DNA of 64,000 bases, taken from contig JADJCA010000002.1 in the NCBI GenBank assembly GCA_016703425.1, forward strand, positions 992,001 to 1,056,000, read 5' to 3'. The DNA is from Myxococcales bacterium. GTDB lineage: Bacteria; Myxococcota_A; Polyangia; Polyangiales; Polyangiaceae. Of the stretch, positions 16,699 through 24,856 are shown in pieces (within the stretch, counting starts at the first letter, position 1; the number at the start of each line of letters is the position of its first letter). The position numbers were made by a program, and so were the translations under genes. The notes beneath the pieces are model-generated. The model did no database searches, was not told the DNA's origin, and worked only from the letters and a program-made list of their open reading frames with translations.

Positions 16699-16875
16699 CT
16701 AGTGCACCGCCGCCCGGATGAGCGCAAGCTCCGCCTTACGCGGTGCACGAGCGAATTCGCGGGGGTGAATTCGCCGGTTGGGCGAAGCCCAAGGGATTCG
16801 GCTAGTGCACCGGCGCCTCGAGCAGCGAGGCGACCGCAAGCGGACGTTGATGGAACATCGACGGCGGTGCACTAG
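16699..16875. repeat. Palindromic repeat cluster (REP-like or MITE-like)
   Basis: Four GTGCAC-centred sites within 180 bases form two inverted pairs. CTAGTGCACCGCCG at 16699-16712 is matched by its exact reverse complement at 16862-16875; a further copy CTAGTGCACCG is at 16802-16812. Within the first unit GTGCACCGC (16702-16710) pairs with GCGGTGCAC (16740-16748). A separate 6-bp hairpin, TTGGGC/GCCCAA, is at 16778-16792, and GCGAATTCGC is a palindrome. The stop codon of the PilZ gene lies in the right-hand repeat. It may be a repeated extragenic palindrome or a small non-autonomous element. Confidence 0.6.
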
Positions 16876-17216
16876 AACTCGAGCGTCCCTAAGAGCTCGA
16901 AGAGCGCAAAGAGCGAAGGCGCGTCGGCATGCTCGAAGACAACGCCGCAGCGCACGCCCGAGGGGCGGCCGGCCTGGGTCCACGCGACGCGCCCGCGCAC
17001 GTGCAAGGGATCCCACAGCGTGGGAGCCATCATCTCGACGACGAGCCGGTCGCCGCGCTCGACGAGCTCCGAAAATTCGAGGGCGGCGCCGCCGAGTCCA
17101 AGGTCGATGACCTTGCCCTCTACCCGCCACCCGGCGAGCGGGTGGGAGATGCTGGCCACGAGCCCCGCCTTCCGGCGGTCGTGGGCGCGAAAGGGTCTTT
17201 GGTCGAGATCAGGCAT
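16872..17216 (-). CDS. PilZ-domain protein
   Basis: 114 residues. The fold has the PilZ order: FRAHDRRKAG with an RxxxR-like motif (RAHDR), then GKVIDLGLGGAALEF, in which the DxSxxG motif reads DLGLGG (Gly replaces Ser), then beta strands to WTQAGRPSGVRCGVVF. So c-di-GMP binding is likely but weakened in one motif. It may bind c-di-GMP in the cytosol or be a degenerate structural variant. It lies next to the creatininase-like gene on the same strand, separated by the palindromic repeat. Confidence 0.8.
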   Translation of the reverse strand: MPDLDQRPFRAHDRRKAGLVASISHPLAGWRVEGKVIDLGLGGAALEFSELVERGDRLVVEMMAPTLWDPLHVRGRVAWTQAGRPSGVRCGVVFEHADAPSLFALFELLGTLEF

Positions 17217-17355
17217 GAACCCGCGTGAAAAGAGAGGTCACTCTCCCCAAGTTAGCGCTCCTTGGGAGATCCCGGCTACGATTGAGAAGCTCGACTACCG
17301 CGAAGGGGCTCGTCACGAGGGCCCGTCATGGTCTCGTCGCGCCAGGTGAAGACCG

Positions 17356-18957
17356 ATGAGCCAGGATACTCGCAAAGACCCGCGCGCGAAGATCGTCAGC
17401 CTCAATGTCAGGTACAAGAGCGCGACCGTCGACGAGTTCATCGAGAACCACTCGCACGACGTGAGCCGAGGCGGCCTCTTCATCAAGACAGCGACGCCGT
17501 TCGCCCAGGGCACGCTCTTGAAGTTCGAGATTCGCCTCGCGAGCGACCAGGCCGTGATTGCGGGTGTTGGCCGCGTCGTGTGGAAGCGTGAGCCGGGACA
17601 GGCCGCCGCCGACAGGCCGGCGGGCATGGGCGTCAAGTTCATCAAGATCGACGACCGCTCCCGCGGCATCATCGATCGCTTGGCAAGCAACAAGGCCAAT
17701 GCAGGCTTCGCCTACTCGTCGGGCTCCGGTGTCGACGACGAAGTCACCACGGTCCGTCCCTCGGTCGCGCCGCGTACCGAGCTACCGTCCCTCAAGCCCA
17801 CGGTCTCCGGGATGCCCGCCGTGTCGGAGCCGCCGACGTCGCTGGCGCCGACCGGCGGCGCGGTGCAGCGCTCATCGGTCTCCGACGCAGTCGCAACGCC
17901 CGTCGTCCCGAGCGGTGGCGGCTTCTTCCCGTCGACGAACAGCGAAGAGGACATGCCCCCGCCACAAGAGCGCACGATGATGCGACAGGCAGCCGAGCTC
18001 CTCGAAGAGGCGCTGAAGGCTTCCGGCGGCTCGATGGACGAGGTGGCAGAGGTCGCTCACAACCCGCTGTTCAAGGGCGTGGCCGACGCGCCCCCGAAGG
18101 AAGAGAACCGGCGCGAAGAGGCGACCATCGGAGGCTTTCCTGCGTCCGTGACGCCCACGCCGGCGGTCGTTACACCCGCGCAAGCCGCGGCCGACGCCTC
18201 GAACGAGTTGGCGGCGCCACGCCGCTCAACGCCGCCTCCACCGGACCGCGGCTCAGCACCACCGCCGCGCGCCTCCGAACAGCCACGGCCGTCGCTCGCG
18301 GGCCGTCCCGTTCGCGCGACCGACATGTTGGCCGACAGCGCGCCGAAAAAGGGTGGCGGTGGAATGTTCGCCGCCGCCGTCGCGGTCCTCGCGCTCGGTG
18401 GCGGCCTCGTCTACGCGTACCAAGCGGGGATGTTGTCGGAAGGCGAGAAGCGAACCGGCACGCCTGCCCCCTCGGCGCCGGCGCTTGTTCCGAGCACCGC
18501 GGCGACGGTCGTGCAGGCTTCACCGGCGCCGTCGTCGACCACAACCACAACGCCGTCGGCCGTTGCGTCCACAAGCGCGAAGCCGGCAGAAACGGCCGCT
18601 GCGCCTACCGTGTCCGCGAGCGCGCCGGCGCCCGCCATTTCGGCCCCGGTGGCCGTCGCCATCGGCAAGCCAGAGACCAAGCCCGTCGAAGCGAAGCCCG
18701 AGCGACCGCGAAAGCCGGAGCCGAAGCCCGTCGAAGCGGCCGAGGTGAAGCCGGTGGAAGCCAAGCCGGCGGAAAAGCCGGCGGAGCCGAAGCCCGCTGA
18801 GGCGAAGCCAGTAGAGGCCAAGCCCGTCGAAGCGAAGCCCGCGGAACCCAAGCCGGCGGAACCGAAGCCAGCAGAGGCCAAACCCGTTGAGGCCAAGCCG
18901 GCCGAGCCTGCACCGAAAAAGAAGCCGAAGAAGGAAGACTCCGACAACCCGTATTGA
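17356..18957 (+). CDS. PilZ protein with transmembrane helix and KPxE-repeat tail
   Basis: 533 residues. The N-terminal PilZ domain has both canonical c-di-GMP motifs: RKDPR (RxxxR) and DVSRGGLF (DxSxxG). It matches the myxobacterial paralogous PilZ family. Residues about 130-333 form a Ser/Pro/Thr-rich disordered linker. A membrane helix sits at about 334-356 (FAAAVAVLALGGGLVYAYQ). The C-terminus has a long tail of Lys-Pro-Val/Ala-Glu-Ala repeats ending KKKPKKEDSDNPY, resembling a TonB-like periplasm-spanning rod. This is a c-di-GMP sensor with an envelope-reaching output, an inference from architecture. Confidence 0.85.
   Translation: MSQDTRKDPRAKIVSLNVRYKSATVDEFIENHSHDVSRGGLFIKTATPFAQGTLLKFEIRLASDQAVIAGVGRVVWKREPGQAAADRPAGMGVKFIKIDDRSRGIIDRLASNKANAGFAYSSGSGVDDEVTTVRPSVAPRTELPSLKPTVSGMPAVSEPPTSLAPTGGAVQRSSVSDAVATPVVPSGGGFFPSTNSEEDMPPPQERTMMRQAAELLEEALKASGGSMDEVAEVAHNPLFKGVADAPPKEENRREEATIGGFPASVTPTPAVVTPAQAAADASNELAAPRRSTPPPPDRGSAPPPRASEQPRPSLAGRPVRATDMLADSAPKKGGGGMFAAAVAVLALGGGLVYAYQAGMLSEGEKRTGTPAPSAPALVPSTAATVVQASPAPSSTTTTTPSAVASTSAKPAETAAAPTVSASAPAPAISAPVAVAIGKPETKPVEAKPERPRKPEPKPVEAAEVKPVEAKPAEKPAEPKPAEAKPVEAKPVEAKPAEPKPAEPKPAEAKPVEAKPAEPAPKKKPKKEDSDNPY
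18667..18915 (+). repeat. Tandem repeats coding for KPVEA/KPAEP
   Basis: The DNA repeats units of about 12-15 bases that encode Lys-Pro-(Val/Ala)-Glu-(Ala/Pro). Copies are imperfect. Such tracts vary in length between strains and code for extended rods. Confidence 0.75.
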
Positions 18958-18958
18958 G

Positions 18959-18995
18959 CGCGCCCGTTCGCTACGGACAGCTTTCGGCGGGCGCG
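18959..18995. terminator. Possible bidirectional terminator hairpin
   Basis: CGCGCCCG (18959-18966) pairs with CGGGCGCG (18988-18995) around a 21-base loop. It sits between two convergent genes, but no T-run follows, so strength is doubtful. Confidence 0.3.
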
Positions 18996-19348
18996 ATGCA
19001 GGTCACGCGGCCACCCTTCCGGCAGCAGACCTGGCTACGACGGCACTCCGAGCAGTCCTTGCGGCACTCGTTGCCGGAAGAACCCTTCTGCGGACACTCG
19101 CCCCGGCACGCGTAGTCGCCGCAACACTCGGTGCCATTCGGCGGCTGGTTGGGGCACCCGAGAGCGCCACCCTCGACCTCGGCGGTCGCACTGGCATCGA
19201 GCGCGCTCGGAGGGCCGCCCTCGGACGTGCTTGGTGTGCCGCCGTCGGGTGACGGGGCGAAAGAGCCATCGGCGCTCTCGAAGACGACGTTCGGTACCGT
19301 TCCGCATCCGATGCAGATTGCAACAAACCAAGCCCCGGCAGCCCGCAT
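18971..19348 (-). CDS. Small Cys-rich lipoprotein
   Basis: 125 residues. The signal MRAAGAWFVAICIGCG ends in a lipobox Cys. After a Ser/Gly/Pro linker there is a compact Cys cluster: GTECCGDYACRGECPQKG, then CRKDCSECRRSQVCC and CIAPAESCP, with about 14 Cys in 60 residues. This suggests a disulfide-stabilised surface module. Its ATG overlaps the stop of the upstream TPR gene by one base (TGATG), so the two are coupled. Function unknown. Confidence 0.75.
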   Translation of the reverse strand: MRAAGAWFVAICIGCGTVPNVVFESADGSFAPSPDGGTPSTSEGGPPSALDASATAEVEGGALGCPNQPPNGTECCGDYACRGECPQKGSSGNECRKDCSECRRSQVCCRKGGRVTCIAPAESCP

Positions 19349-20304
19349 CAGAAAGGTCCTCCGAACGTCAGAGCGAAGCCGTTCGCCTGAGGAACAAGCC
19401 TAGCAGCCGCAGGCGGCACGTTCGAACGGGGCATGGTCGAGCGATACAAGAGCACACCGCCGACTCCCGCCGACACCGCGCCGAGTAGGCCACAGGCGAT
19501 CCCCACGGGAACCATCGCCTTGGCGCGATCTTGCGCGCTCACGACCTCGCCTCTGCGAGCCTCGGGGCAGCGATTACCGGGGCACGCGTCTTCGACGGTG
19601 GCGATGGCATTTTGCCGCACAATCACGGTGACGCCGGACGCCACCAAGAGCCCCGCGCCCGCGCCAATCAGGGCCCAGCCGAGGGCCGGCGACGGCGCGG
19701 GTTCGACCGGTGGCGGCGGTGCCGCGAGGGCTACGTCGAGCGGGACCGACAATGAAACGCCAGCCCCTTCCGAGAGCGTCACGTCGGTCGCGTAGGGCGG
19801 GACGCCCGTGGCTCGGCCAGCCACCTTGTGCGCTCCCGGGTCGAGCGGTAGCGGACGCCCGAGGTCGGTCGGTGCGACCGGCTTCTCGTCGACGAGAACC
19901 ACGGCGTCGCTAGGCGCCTTGGGCGAGAGCGTGAGGGTGAGCGTCGGCATGCGCCGCGCGATGGCCTCGGCCTTGTCGCGAGAAGCGGTGACGAGCTCCT
20001 TCTGCGAAGGGTCCGCGGAAGCCGCGTCGGCAGCGCTCGCGTACACCTTCTGCGCCTCTCGGAGTTGCCCGAGCGCCTCAAGGCACGCTCCCACACGAAA
20101 GCGCACGGCCGCCGTGTCGCGAACAGCTTGCACCTTGCGAAACTTGCCGAGGGCGACCTCGAACTGGCCCGACTCTTCGTCCTTGACCGCTTCCGTGAAG
20201 AGCTTCCGCGCGGCGGTCACGTCGACGTCGGACTGCGCTCGGGCGCTGGACGCTAAGAACGCTAGCGCCAAGCACGTTGCCCAAAGCACTCGTCGCGCCA
20301 CCAT
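19348..20304 (-). CDS. Secreted TPR/PEGA-like protein with two C-terminal membrane segments
   Basis: 318 residues from ATG 20304, with a signal ending SSARAQSDVD. Residues 25-110 form helical TPR-like repeats (KLFTEAVKDEESGQFEVALGK). Next comes a PEGA-like strand region (LTLSPKAPSDAVVLVDEKPV, then LDPGAHKVAGRATG). Two membrane helices follow: WALIGAGAGLLVASGVTVIV near 210 and MVPVGIACGLLGAVSAGVGG near 260. Such proteins are frequent in myxobacteria and are of unknown role. It is divergent from the FHA regulator gene with 84 bases between. Confidence 0.8.
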   Translation of the reverse strand: MVARRVLWATCLALAFLASSARAQSDVDVTAARKLFTEAVKDEESGQFEVALGKFRKVQAVRDTAAVRFRVGACLEALGQLREAQKVYASAADAASADPSQKELVTASRDKAEAIARRMPTLTLTLSPKAPSDAVVLVDEKPVAPTDLGRPLPLDPGAHKVAGRATGVPPYATDVTLSEGAGVSLSVPLDVALAAPPPPVEPAPSPALGWALIGAGAGLLVASGVTVIVRQNAIATVEDACPGNRCPEARRGEVVSAQDRAKAMVPVGIACGLLGAVSAGVGGVLLYRSTMPRSNVPPAAARLVPQANGFALTFGGPF

Positions 20305-20388
20305 GGCCAGGTACCTTACCACCGCATGCTCAGCGCACTCGACAGCATTGTGGTGCGTGGAGAGCCACTCCTCGCGTAGCATCGGCCG

Positions 20389-21765
20389 ATGAACGAGCGT
20401 GGCGGAGCGGACAAGACCGTCGCCGTAGAGACTCGAGCGCGGACCGGCATGACCGTGCCCCGTCTCGTCGCGGCGTCGGGACCGATGGCTGGTCGGGCCT
20501 TCGCCATGGCATCGTCTCTGGCAACCGTCGGTCGCCACTCGACCAACGACTTCGTCATCGACGATCCGAAGGTCAGCGGAGTGCACCTCGAGCTTCGGCG
20601 TGTCGCCGATCGCATCCACGTGCGCGATGCCGGCAGCACCAACGGTACCTGGCTGGGGCGGCAGCGCCTCATCGAGGCGGAGCTGCAATCAGGGGCTGAG
20701 CTCACCATCGGAGAGACGACGCTACGCCTCGACGTGGACGACGCCGTCGTGCCGTCACCGATGTCCGATGGCGAGACGTTCGGCGAGCTCATTGGCCGAA
20801 GTCCGGCGATGCGAGAGCTCTTCGCCACGCTCGAACGAATCGCAAAAAAGGACATCGGCGTCTTGGTGCAAGGCGAGACGGGCACCGGCAAGGAGGAGGT
20901 CGCGCGCGCACTCCACAGCCGCAGCAACCGCAGCGAAAAGCCGTTCGTGGTGATCGACGCGACATCGCTTCCCGAGGCCCTGGCCGAATCGCTCCTCTTC
21001 GGCCAAGAGAAGGGCGCCCCGGGCGGCGCCGGCGAAGCGCACATTGGCTATTTCGAGGCCGCCAACGGCGGGACCGTCTTCCTCGATGAGATCGGTGAAC
21101 TGAGCTCGTCGCTGCAGGCGAGGTTCCTCCGCATCCTTGAGCGGCAAGAGGTGATGCGCGTCGGTGGCGCCACGCCTATCAAGCTAGACGTCCGCGTCAT
21201 CGCGGCGACGCACCGCGACTTGAGGCACGAGCTGGAGGCGGGCCGGTTCCGGGAAGATCTCTACTTCCGGCTGGCACCGGTGCGCTTGCTCCTGCCGGCG
21301 CTCCGCGATCGCCTCGAAGACATCCCGATCCTTTGCCAGAAGCTCCTGGCGCGCGTCGCGAAGGAGCGCGGCGCCGCACAAGGCACGCTCATCGAGCAAG
21401 CGGCGTTGGACTTCCTCGCCGCGCAACCTTGGCCCGGCAACGTCCGCGAGCTCATGAACGTCTTGGCGCGGGCCGCGGCCTTGGCGTCGGATGACCTGAT
21501 TCGCCGCTCCGACGTGGCCGGAGAAGGGTTCGGCTTCCGCGGGACGCCCGAAGAACGCAACCCGCTCGACGTGTCGGGCACCTTTGGCACGGCCAAGGAG
21601 CGCGCCGTCGGACGTTTCGAGGCGGCGTACCTCTCGGCGCTCATGAAGCGATGCAAGGGCAACCTGTCGCTGGCGTCGCGCGAAGCCGACTTGGCGCGGC
21701 ATCACCTGCGTGACCTCTTGAAAAAGCGGGGCCTCTACGGCCTTAGCTGGGACGAGCCCGAATAG
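20389..21765 (+). CDS. FHA-domain sigma-54-type regulator with degenerate GAFTGA
   Basis: 458 residues. The N-terminal FHA domain has VGRHSTNDFVIDD near residue 47, then VSGVHLELRR and DAGSTNGTWLG, so it should bind phosphothreonine. The AAA+ domain has Walker A GETGTGKEE near 162, Walker B GGTVFLDEIGEL and WPGNVREL. The loop that normally reads GAFTGA and touches sigma-54 is GAPGGA at 209-214, with Phe and Thr both lost. A Fis-type helix-turn-helix ends the protein (NLSLASREADLARHHLRDLLKK). It may read kinase signals from the nearby Ser/Thr kinase, but sigma-54 activation is doubtful. Confidence 0.9.
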   Translation: MNERGGADKTVAVETRARTGMTVPRLVAASGPMAGRAFAMASSLATVGRHSTNDFVIDDPKVSGVHLELRRVADRIHVRDAGSTNGTWLGRQRLIEAELQSGAELTIGETTLRLDVDDAVVPSPMSDGETFGELIGRSPAMRELFATLERIAKKDIGVLVQGETGTGKEEVARALHSRSNRSEKPFVVIDATSLPEALAESLLFGQEKGAPGGAGEAHIGYFEAANGGTVFLDEIGELSSSLQARFLRILERQEVMRVGGATPIKLDVRVIAATHRDLRHELEAGRFREDLYFRLAPVRLLLPALRDRLEDIPILCQKLLARVAKERGAAQGTLIEQAALDFLAAQPWPGNVRELMNVLARAAALASDDLIRRSDVAGEGFGFRGTPEERNPLDVSGTFGTAKERAVGRFEAAYLSALMKRCKGNLSLASREADLARHHLRDLLKKRGLYGLSWDEPE

Positions 21766-21852
21766 TCGAACGTGCGCACCGGCGACCCGCGCTGCACCTG
21801 GCCGCCCGCTCATCTCGCGGTGACTTGGCTCCTCGGCTAGGCTTACGGGCGC

Positions 21853-23238
21853 ATGGCCGCCGTCCCGACCACCCCGCCCCGGCAGTTCAAGCCGGGCGAT
21901 CGCCTCGCAGGGAAGTACTCCCTGACGCGGCGCATCGCCGTGGGCGGCATGGGTGAGATCTGGGTCGCGCGCAACGAGATGACCGCCGCGGAGGTCGCTG
22001 TGAAGGTCCTCCGCGCTGACATCGAGCGAAAGGCTGACGTCGAAGGACGCTTCCGCCACGAGGCCCAAGTCGGGGCCACCTTGTCTCATCGCAACGTCGT
22101 CAAGGTCTTCGATCTCGCCGCCGAGCCCGACGGAACGCTGGTCCTGGTGATGGAGCTGCTCCGCGGCGAGACGCTTCGGCGCGCGCTCAAGGTCCGCACC
22201 TCGCCGATGTCCGCGACGGAGGCGACAGCCATCATCGCGCCGGTCCTGTCGGCACTCCAACACGCCCACGACGTCGGCATCGTTCACCGCGACTTGAAGC
22301 CCGCCAACATCCTCTTGGCCGTCGACCCCGACGGACACGTCACGCCAAAGCTCCTCGATTTCGGCATCGCCAAGGTCGCCAACTCGAGCGTCAAGACGCT
22401 CTTCGGGCGTGTCCTTGGCACGCCGCGCTACATGTCTCCGGAGCAGATTCGCGGCGAGCAGAAGCTCGACGGCCGCAGCGACGTGTTCAGCGTCGGTGTG
22501 CTCCTCATCGAGCTGATGACCGGTTCGTCTCCGTTTCGCGCGGTCTCCCCGTCGGCGTCTTTGGCCGCCGTGCTTGAGCAGGAGATCGATCCCGATCAGC
22601 GGGTCGACCCGCAAGTGTGGCTCGTCCTCAAGCGTGCCATCGCAAAACGCGCCTACGAGAGGTTCGCCAGCGCATCGGAGTTTGCCACGGCGCTCAAGCG
22701 AGCCGTTGGAGCCACGGACGCCGAGCTTCAAGAGGCGCTGCAGCGGGCGGCACCGGCGAGGGCAAGCTTCTCCGATCTGGCTTCGGTCTTCGGTCCCGAC
22801 ACGGGAGACTCAGACAACGATGATGCTGACGCGGAAGAGGTGGACCTCAACGTTGCAACGACCGCGGGGCCGGACGACGGGGTAGAGCCCGGCATCGGCG
22901 TTACCCAGCCGTCGCGAACACGCCTCCGTTGGATCGCCGCCGTGGTGCTCGGCGCGGCGGCGCTTCTCCTCACGGCGGCCTTCCTGCTCCAGAGGACGCG
23001 CCCGCTATCGCAACCGGTGGCCACGGGCGGCCAAACGACCGTCCCCTCAACAGCCCCTTCGCCGGTGGAAGGCGCCGCAGCCGACGCTCCCTCGTCCAAC
23101 AGCTCCGGCAGCGCCGCGACCTCTGAAGGGAGCGCACCGAAAGAGCCGCCCGCCAAGTCGAGCGCCAGCGTGAGCACGGCGAAGCCTTCCAAAGGGCCGC
23201 CGAAAAAGAAGCCGGTGGCGCGCACCCCGGATTTTTGA
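21853..23238 (+). CDS. Ser/Thr protein kinase with transmembrane anchor
   Basis: 461 residues. The kinase domain covers about residues 17-280: VGGMGEIWVA, VAVKVLRADI, HRDLKPANILL near 145, DFGIAKV and GTPRYMSPEQ. A single membrane helix lies at about 358-378 (WIAAVVLGAAALLLTAAFLL), followed by a short Ser/Pro/Ala-rich outer part. It follows the FHA-regulator gene by 87 bases and precedes the potassium channel gene by only 7 bases, which suggests co-transcription. FHA plus kinase next to each other fits a phospho-Thr signalling pair. Confidence 0.95.
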   Translation: MAAVPTTPPRQFKPGDRLAGKYSLTRRIAVGGMGEIWVARNEMTAAEVAVKVLRADIERKADVEGRFRHEAQVGATLSHRNVVKVFDLAAEPDGTLVLVMELLRGETLRRALKVRTSPMSATEATAIIAPVLSALQHAHDVGIVHRDLKPANILLAVDPDGHVTPKLLDFGIAKVANSSVKTLFGRVLGTPRYMSPEQIRGEQKLDGRSDVFSVGVLLIELMTGSSPFRAVSPSASLAAVLEQEIDPDQRVDPQVWLVLKRAIAKRAYERFASASEFATALKRAVGATDAELQEALQRAAPARASFSDLASVFGPDTGDSDNDDADAEEVDLNVATTAGPDDGVEPGIGVTQPSRTRLRWIAAVVLGAAALLLTAAFLLQRTRPLSQPVATGGQTTVPSTAPSPVEGAAADAPSSNSSGSAATSEGSAPKEPPAKSSASVSTAKPSKGPPKKKPVARTPDF

Positions 23239-23245
23239 CGCGTTC

Positions 23246-24175
23246 ATGACCACCCAAAACGCACCTTCACCGGCTCCGCGCGGTCCGTCCGTGCGCTCGC
23301 CGCGTCATGACAACACCTCAGCGTTCCGCATCGTGGCGCGAGGACGGCGCGCCAGCCCCCACGAGGACGTCTACCACTTCCTCTTGGTGCGCCCGTGGTG
23401 GGTCTTCCTTTCGCTGGGGGCAGCGCTGTACCTCGGCCTCTGCCTGGTCTTCGCGCTCCTCTACCTCATGGTCCCGGGCTCCATCACGGGCACGCGCCCC
23501 GACTCCTTCGAGGACGCCTTCTACTTCAGCGTCCAGACCATGAGCACCATCGGCTACGGCGGGCTCGCGCCGGCCAATCGATGGGCCCACGCGCTCGTGA
23601 CGTTGCAAGCGCTCTCAAACATCGTGCTCGTCGCGCTCTTCACGGGCCTTACCTACGCGAAGTTCGCCCGGCCCACGGCCCGCGTCCTCTTCACCGACAA
23701 GGCCGTCATCGCGACACGCGACGGCGTGCCGCATCTCATGATCCGCATGGCGAATTGGCGGCACAATCAGGTCGTCGAGGCGCAACTGCGAATGTACGTC
23801 ATCGTCGTGGAGCGGACCCGTGAGGGCGAGGTCATGCGGCGTCCTGTGGAGCTCCGGCTGGTCCGCGATCGAACGCCGATCTTCATGCTGACCTTTACTG
23901 CGATGCATCCGCTCGACGAGTCGAGCCCGCTGGCAACGGAGGAGCAGCGCCAGCGGCTCGCCAACGACGGCGTCGACATCGTCGTGGCCTTCACCGGCCT
24001 CGACGAGACGCTCGGGCAGCAGATCCACACGCGGCACGTCTACTCGATGAAAGACATCGTGCACAACGCACGCTTCGCGGACGTCCTCACGATGCACCCC
24101 GACGGCACGCGAGAGATCGACTACTCCCATTTCCACGAGGTCGTGCCGCTCGACGCCCCTGTCGACGCGACATAA
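23246..24175 (+). CDS. Inward-rectifier potassium channel (KirBac family)
   Basis: 309 residues. Selectivity filter TIGYG at about 101-105 follows the pore helix FYFSVQTMS. Two membrane helices flank it: WWVFLSLGAALYLGLCLVFALL and LVTLQALSNIVLVALFTGLTYAKFARP. The Kir cytoplasmic domain then follows, with ARVLFTDKAVIATRDGVPHLMIRMAN, VEAQLRMYVIVVE and VDIVVAFTGLDETLGQQIHTRHVY. The domain layout and length match bacterial Kir channels. The gene begins 7 bases after the kinase stop codon, so the channel may be a target of that kinase; this is inference. An N-terminal tail of about 40 polar residues precedes the slide helix. Confidence 0.95.
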   Translation: MTTQNAPSPAPRGPSVRSPRHDNTSAFRIVARGRRASPHEDVYHFLLVRPWWVFLSLGAALYLGLCLVFALLYLMVPGSITGTRPDSFEDAFYFSVQTMSTIGYGGLAPANRWAHALVTLQALSNIVLVALFTGLTYAKFARPTARVLFTDKAVIATRDGVPHLMIRMANWRHNQVVEAQLRMYVIVVERTREGEVMRRPVELRLVRDRTPIFMLTFTAMHPLDESSPLATEEQRQRLANDGVDIVVAFTGLDETLGQQIHTRHVYSMKDIVHNARFADVLTMHPDGTREIDYSHFHEVVPLDAPVDAT

Positions 24176-24227
24176 CCACGCCGAGCCGCGCGCTGCGTTG
24201 GTGGAGGTTGCTGCGGCGGTCCCGGCG

Positions 24228-24776
24228 TCAATCGCGCCATTTCTCCTTGCCGGCGCGTTCCCGCGCAACGAAGGCGAGCTCCTCGGCGAGCGATTGCGTC
24301 GGCTTCTTCTTCGACGCCTTCGGGTCGAGACAGGCGAGCTCCCACGCTTCGCCGAGCAGGCCCCACTGCCGCACGTAGGGCACGCCGTCGTCAGTCTCGT
24401 CGAGGGGAAACGTGATGCAGGTCGCCGGCTTGTAGCGATTCTTGTCACCCTCGGCGGCGCCAACCTTGTGGAGCACGCAACCGTCGTTCCAGAACACGCA
24501 ATACCGGTCGACGATCGCCAGCATCGGGCGGCCTTCTTTCACGCGCGCCGTGCGGTAGCCGCGCTGCTCGACCACCCGCCGTGCGGTGGGTCGGAGGAGC
24601 GGCAAGAACTTCTTCATCGACTTGCCAATGCGGGCGTCCTCGCCAGGACTTACCGGTGGGCGACTCTCCTTGCAGCAGGCGCCGCCGCAGCTTGGGTACA
24701 CGCACTCGAAGCGCGCTGTGTCGAGGTTTAGAACGGGGAGACGCTTGGGCGATTGGGCGGCTGGGGAGGATGCCAT
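24228..24776 (-). CDS. YkgJ/DUF3109-like Cys-rich cytosolic protein
   Basis: 182 residues. Conserved cysteines appear as CVYPSCGGACCKES near residue 25 and as RYCVFWNDGCVLHK near 93 and ATCITFPL near 118. This layout resembles the CxxCxxCC family thought to bind zinc or an iron-sulfur cluster, of the DUF3109 subtype. There is no signal peptide, so it is cytosolic. The ATG at 24776 is used; no nearby start competes. It is convergent with the Kir channel gene. Function unknown, metal binding inferred from the Cys pattern. Confidence 0.75.
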   Translation of the reverse strand: MASSPAAQSPKRLPVLNLDTARFECVYPSCGGACCKESRPPVSPGEDARIGKSMKKFLPLLRPTARRVVEQRGYRTARVKEGRPMLAIVDRYCVFWNDGCVLHKVGAAEGDKNRYKPATCITFPLDETDDGVPYVRQWGLLGEAWELACLDPKASKKKPTQSLAEELAFVARERAGKEKWRD

Positions 24777-24856
24777 CGGCCCCAGTCTGCCAACGAAGGT
24801 TGACGCTGAAAAGCACGGTTCATCGGAGGGAGGGCTTCGGCTAGCATCGCTCCCCC

